Positions 61,098 through 64,000 of a stretch of 64,000 bases of DNA are shown one piece after another. The notes beneath the pieces were generated by a model that searched no databases, was not told the DNA's origin, and saw only the letters and a list, made by a program, of their open reading frames with translations. The DNA comes from Plasmodium malariae (lineage: Eukaryota > Apicomplexa > Aconoidasida > Haemosporida > Plasmodiidae), in contig NC_041787.1 of the NCBI RefSeq assembly GCF_900090045.1, forward strand, positions 2,036,001 to 2,100,000, written 5' to 3'. The position numbers and the translations under genes were made by a program. Numbering within the stretch: the first letter of the stretch is position 1; every line of letters begins with the position of its first letter.

Positions 61098-61256
61098 ATG
61101 AGTAAATTATTACGATCTTTTTATGCTTTTTCGAAATGGCTTACAATTTCGTTTAACTATTTATTATAGCATATTTTAAGAGAACTACATACAGTTAACA
61201 TTCCTGTGAAATCAGTTTATGAGAGGAAAAAATGTTGCCATGTTTGTTTGGTTTAA
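61098..61256 (+). other. 52-codon frame interrupted by one TAG
   Basis: ATG at 61098 reads MSKLLRSFYAFSKWLTISFN, then a TAG at 61167. The same frame continues as HILRELHTVNIPVKSVYERK to a TAA at 61254. Both halves look like protein, and the first half looks like an organellar presequence. No intron of credible length removes the TAG: the only GT-AG pair around it is about 20 nt. It could be a decayed gene, a sequencing difference or chance. Confidence 0.25.
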
Positions 61257-62610
61257 AATATTAATACCTTAATAATGAGGAGTAATTTTTTGGGAAAAAA
61301 AAAAAAAAAAAAATGATAAACAAAATACTTACAATCAAAATGATGCTTTGTCATGTATTCTAGTAGTTTTTATTTTATTTTATTTTTCTAGACCTTCCAT
61401 TTTGCATGTATTTATACGCACATCATTTAAATTGCTGTATTATGTCTGAAGTCAACGAGCATAAAATGACCATAATGATTTGTGCAAATTTTACATAACT
61501 TATTTAATAAGAAAGAATTATATATAATAATTAGAGATCCTTTCTTACCTTTCTTTATTAAAATTTCGAAATTTTTATCACGTCAAAAAAACGCAAGTCT
61601 TCCTTTATTCTGACTTAACTTCACATAGCATTATTGTAACGGCATAATGGACATCTTTCTTCGAAAATCTATTTTGCATATACATAATGAGAAAATGTGA
61701 TTTATCTCAAAAAAAAAAAAAAAAAAAAAAAAAACCAGCACATAAACAAGCATTTAAGCAAACGAACATATGAAAATATAAATAAATAAGCAAATAAACG
61801 AATAACGAAAAAACGCAAGAGTGAAGCGAATAAATTGTGTGAAAACGAAATGTTAAACGTGATAATCTTTTATAAGTCGGGAAAAAAAAAAAGAAACCTT
61901 TCCTAATGCAATGAGAAGAGCTTTTTCTCTTGTAGTAATAAAAAAGCAAATAGTAAAAGTGCTATGTACTTTATTTTTGAAAACACTTCCTTTTTTAATG
62001 AATGTTCATGTATAATTGCAATTAATAAAAGGCAAAAGATCCATATTTATATTAAATGCTTAATGTATAAATACCCTCTCTGTAATTTTAGAATTTAAAA
62101 GACGTAAATTATATCTACTAAGACAACTGAACGTATGTCAAAGAAAAAAAGAAAAAGAAAAAGAAAAAAAAAGCTATTTTTAGTACATGCACCTTGCCAT
62201 TAATGGATAGAAACTTATATATATGTACGCGCATGTGCATAAACATATATACGCATATACGTATACACACATATATATATATATTTACATCTGTGCAAGA
62301 ATGCGCTCTATATTTTTTGTAAAACGCGAAGGGTGAAATGATTAACTTCCTATTGTCTATATGAGTTACGTATACATACATATGTACATATGCATATATA
62401 CGTGAAAAAAGAGAATTTTTTTTTTTTTTTTATATATATATATATATATAAATATATATATATACATATTTATATATATATGTATGCATGTACACGTACA
62501 CATACAAACAGTCACCATTTAAGCTGATGATCTATCATTTATAAGAATAAAAGAATTGCAAAATTATTAGCGACCCTCAAGTATTTTATATACTTTTAAG
62601 TTTTAAACAG
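61257..62610. other. intergenic or unresolved 5' region
   Basis: AT-rich; poly-A at about 61710-61734, TA-rich runs at 62270-62282 and 62431-62482. It must contain upstream exons of the candidate gene at 62611-63265 if that gene is real. None could be picked out with the required phase-2 donor. Confidence 0.4.
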
Positions 62611-63265
62611 TTTATTGTTTGTTACGAAAACAATCAACTTGGATCGGTTTACTTTTTTAAAAAGTTGGGAACACCCAGAACGACATAAAAGTAAATGCGC
62701 ATAATAAAAATATATATATATATATATGTTCATATTTATATGTACACCTATTCAAGTATATATTTATGTACATACTTACATATTTATGTTTCCCCCGTTT
62801 CATGGTCGTCCACAAGAGACGTCACTTGCTTTGAATAGACGTTTAATTTTCAGAATATAAATGAACATTAACATCTTCACATTAAAACATTAAATAGTAG
62901 TATGTTTCTAGCTGTCATATATAATAATACTTTTTTTTTTTTTTTTTTTTTTTTTGAATTAATAAAAAAAACAAAACAAAACAAATTTTAAATAATAATA
63001 AATATTAAATAAAAAATACTATTAATGTGTACTAATATTATAAATGATTTTTCCTTTTATTTTTTAAAATATAGCGTTGTGCCAATTTTTTGTTAAATTT
63101 TCTCTCTTTCATCATCTTTGAGAAAGTGCATATAAAATTAATGAGTACTTAACGAAACATGTAAATGTAAAAGTTTATGTAAATCTGAGTTTACACATAA
63201 ATGTAAATATATATGTTATACACGCAAAGAGCGAACGTGCCAAGGGGCAAGCATATGTGCGTTAG
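62611..63265 (+). CDS. 3' part of an unrecognised spliced gene
   Basis: Two exons. The first is 62611-62690, after a TTTTAAACAG acceptor, and reads LLFVTKTINLDRFTFLKSWE then HPERHK, with a strong donor GTAAATGCGC. The second is 63123-63265, after the pyrimidine-rich acceptor CTCTCTTTCATCATCTTTGAG, and reads SAYKINEYLTKHVNVKVYVN and on to ERAKGQAYVR, stop. They join in phase. The first exon needs a phase-2 exon upstream that was not found, so the gene is 5'-incomplete here. The protein is basic with varied composition; no family is recognised. A second open frame overlaps the end (ending at about 63370), so the 3' end could also be spliced further. Confidence 0.4.
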
Positions 63266-64000
63266 TGAGACTTCGCTTGCATTTGATTGTTTTTATTAAA
63301 AAATCGCGCTGTCTGAATTACGTTCATAATAATTCTGTGGAAAAGGAAAACTATAAAACTTCAATATTATGAGTGTATAATTTTTTCCTTATGTAGAGTG
63401 AATTCGAGTATACCCAGTAAAACGAGTACCCCTTTTTCGGTCCGTATATACAAATATTTATGTGCACATATTCGTAGTAATACATAACATACACTAATAT
63501 ATGTGCTTAGAAATGCATGCACACATAACCAGCCTTTATGAGAATTTTAAGAATACACTGCTCTCATGTATGGAAATACTTTTTTAACATCAATATTTTT
63601 GCCCTCTTTTTTTTTATAACATTTTGCTTTTATATAGTATTTTTTTTTTTTTTTTTTAGCTTTTTTTCACAAATTTTTTTTTTTTTTTTAATTTAATTCG
63701 ATCGAGAGGGTAATGAAAATATGTATATATATATATATATATATATTTATTTATTTATTTATTTATTTATTTACATTCATATATATATGCATATACTCAT
63801 GCTAAAACAAAAGTTAGCACATCAATTTTGCCCCTCTTGTGCCATATAAAAAATAACATACGAATAACCATAAGCATGTTTTCATGAGTTGTAAATTTAT
63901 TTGATGTCCTACATCGATGAAAATAATAATAAATAAACGTCAAGAGGAAATAATTTTTTTTTTCATGATGCTATTTTATAATTTATAAAAATGAATACTA
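63266..64000. other. 5' flank of a gene beyond the window
   Basis: AT-rich with poly-T and TTTA runs. A GC-richer patch at 63220-63330 contains the inverted repeat GCAAGC/GCTTGC. A further exon-like patch at about 63397-63446 follows a TTTTTTCCTTATGTAG acceptor and reads VNSSIPSKTSTPFSV before a GTATAT donor. No complete gene is seen. Confidence 0.4.
63514..63521. promoter_or_regulatory. TGCATGCA palindrome
   Basis: A second copy of the ApiAP2-type palindrome, in the presumed upstream region of a gene beyond the right edge. Function is inferred only. Confidence 0.3.

Noticed and set aside
1..64000. CRISPR arrays, insertion sequences, tRNA or rRNA genes
   Set aside because: No spacer-repeat pattern, transposase or tRNA-like T-loop sequence was seen; the tandem arrays are simple satellites.

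Overview
The window is nuclear DNA of a malaria parasite (genus Plasmodium). The intergenic DNA is very AT-rich and full of (TA)n, (TATG)n and poly-A/T runs. Introns are short with GTAAGT/GTATAT donors and pyrimidine-rich acceptors. Proteins carry Asn and Lys tracts, and the gene set is typically apicomplexan. RPS8, DDI1, an aldo-keto reductase, a tRNA-dihydrouridine synthase, a giant P-loop protein and an RTEL1-type helicase lie in series, which from memory matches a P. falciparum chromosome 14 block. The composition looks more like P. malariae or P. ovale than P. vivax, but the species cannot be fixed by eye.

Layout. 1.8-3.8 kb: four-exon COPI-associated-type membrane protein (+). 4.4-8.3 kb: a block on the minus strand with a small RAMP4-like ER protein, DDI1, and two small spliced genes (79 and 27 codons) that fall below normal ORF cut-offs. 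9.0-10.1 kb: acidic protein of unknown function (+). 10.7-13.8 kb: apicoplast-targeted-looking aldo-keto reductase homologue without the usual catalytic residues (-). 14.6-14.9 kb: possible 51-residue gene (-). 15.2-17.0 kb: WD-repeat protein resembling the TRM82/WDR4 tRNA-methyltransferase partner (+). 17.1-17.7 kb: small basic protein (-). 18.2-19.2 kb: tRNA-dihydrouridine synthase (+). 20.0-21.4 kb: coiled-coil protein (-). 21.7-22.9 kb: possible small membrane protein (+). 25.0-46.5 kb: one giant gene of about 7,084 codons with an SF2/SecA-like ATPase core (+). 47.3-51.7 kb: RPS8 and three short genes (-). 52.4-57.1 kb: a possible small gene and the RTEL1-like helicase (+). 57.1-59.5 kb: two small spliced genes on the minus strand around an 18-copy perfect 12-bp minisatellite. 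60-64 kb: mostly low-complexity DNA with two candidate exons of an unresolved plus-strand gene.

The functional genes point to core housekeeping: vesicle traffic and ER (COPI-associated, RAMP4-like), proteasome shuttling (DDI1), tRNA modification (DUS, WDR4-like), translation (RPS8) and genome maintenance (RTEL1). There is no operon logic. Genes are separate units with shared divergent promoters or convergent 3' ends. The most useful new information is the set of short multi-exon genes rebuilt here from open frames, splice signals and phase. They are inferences and need transcript or conservation support.
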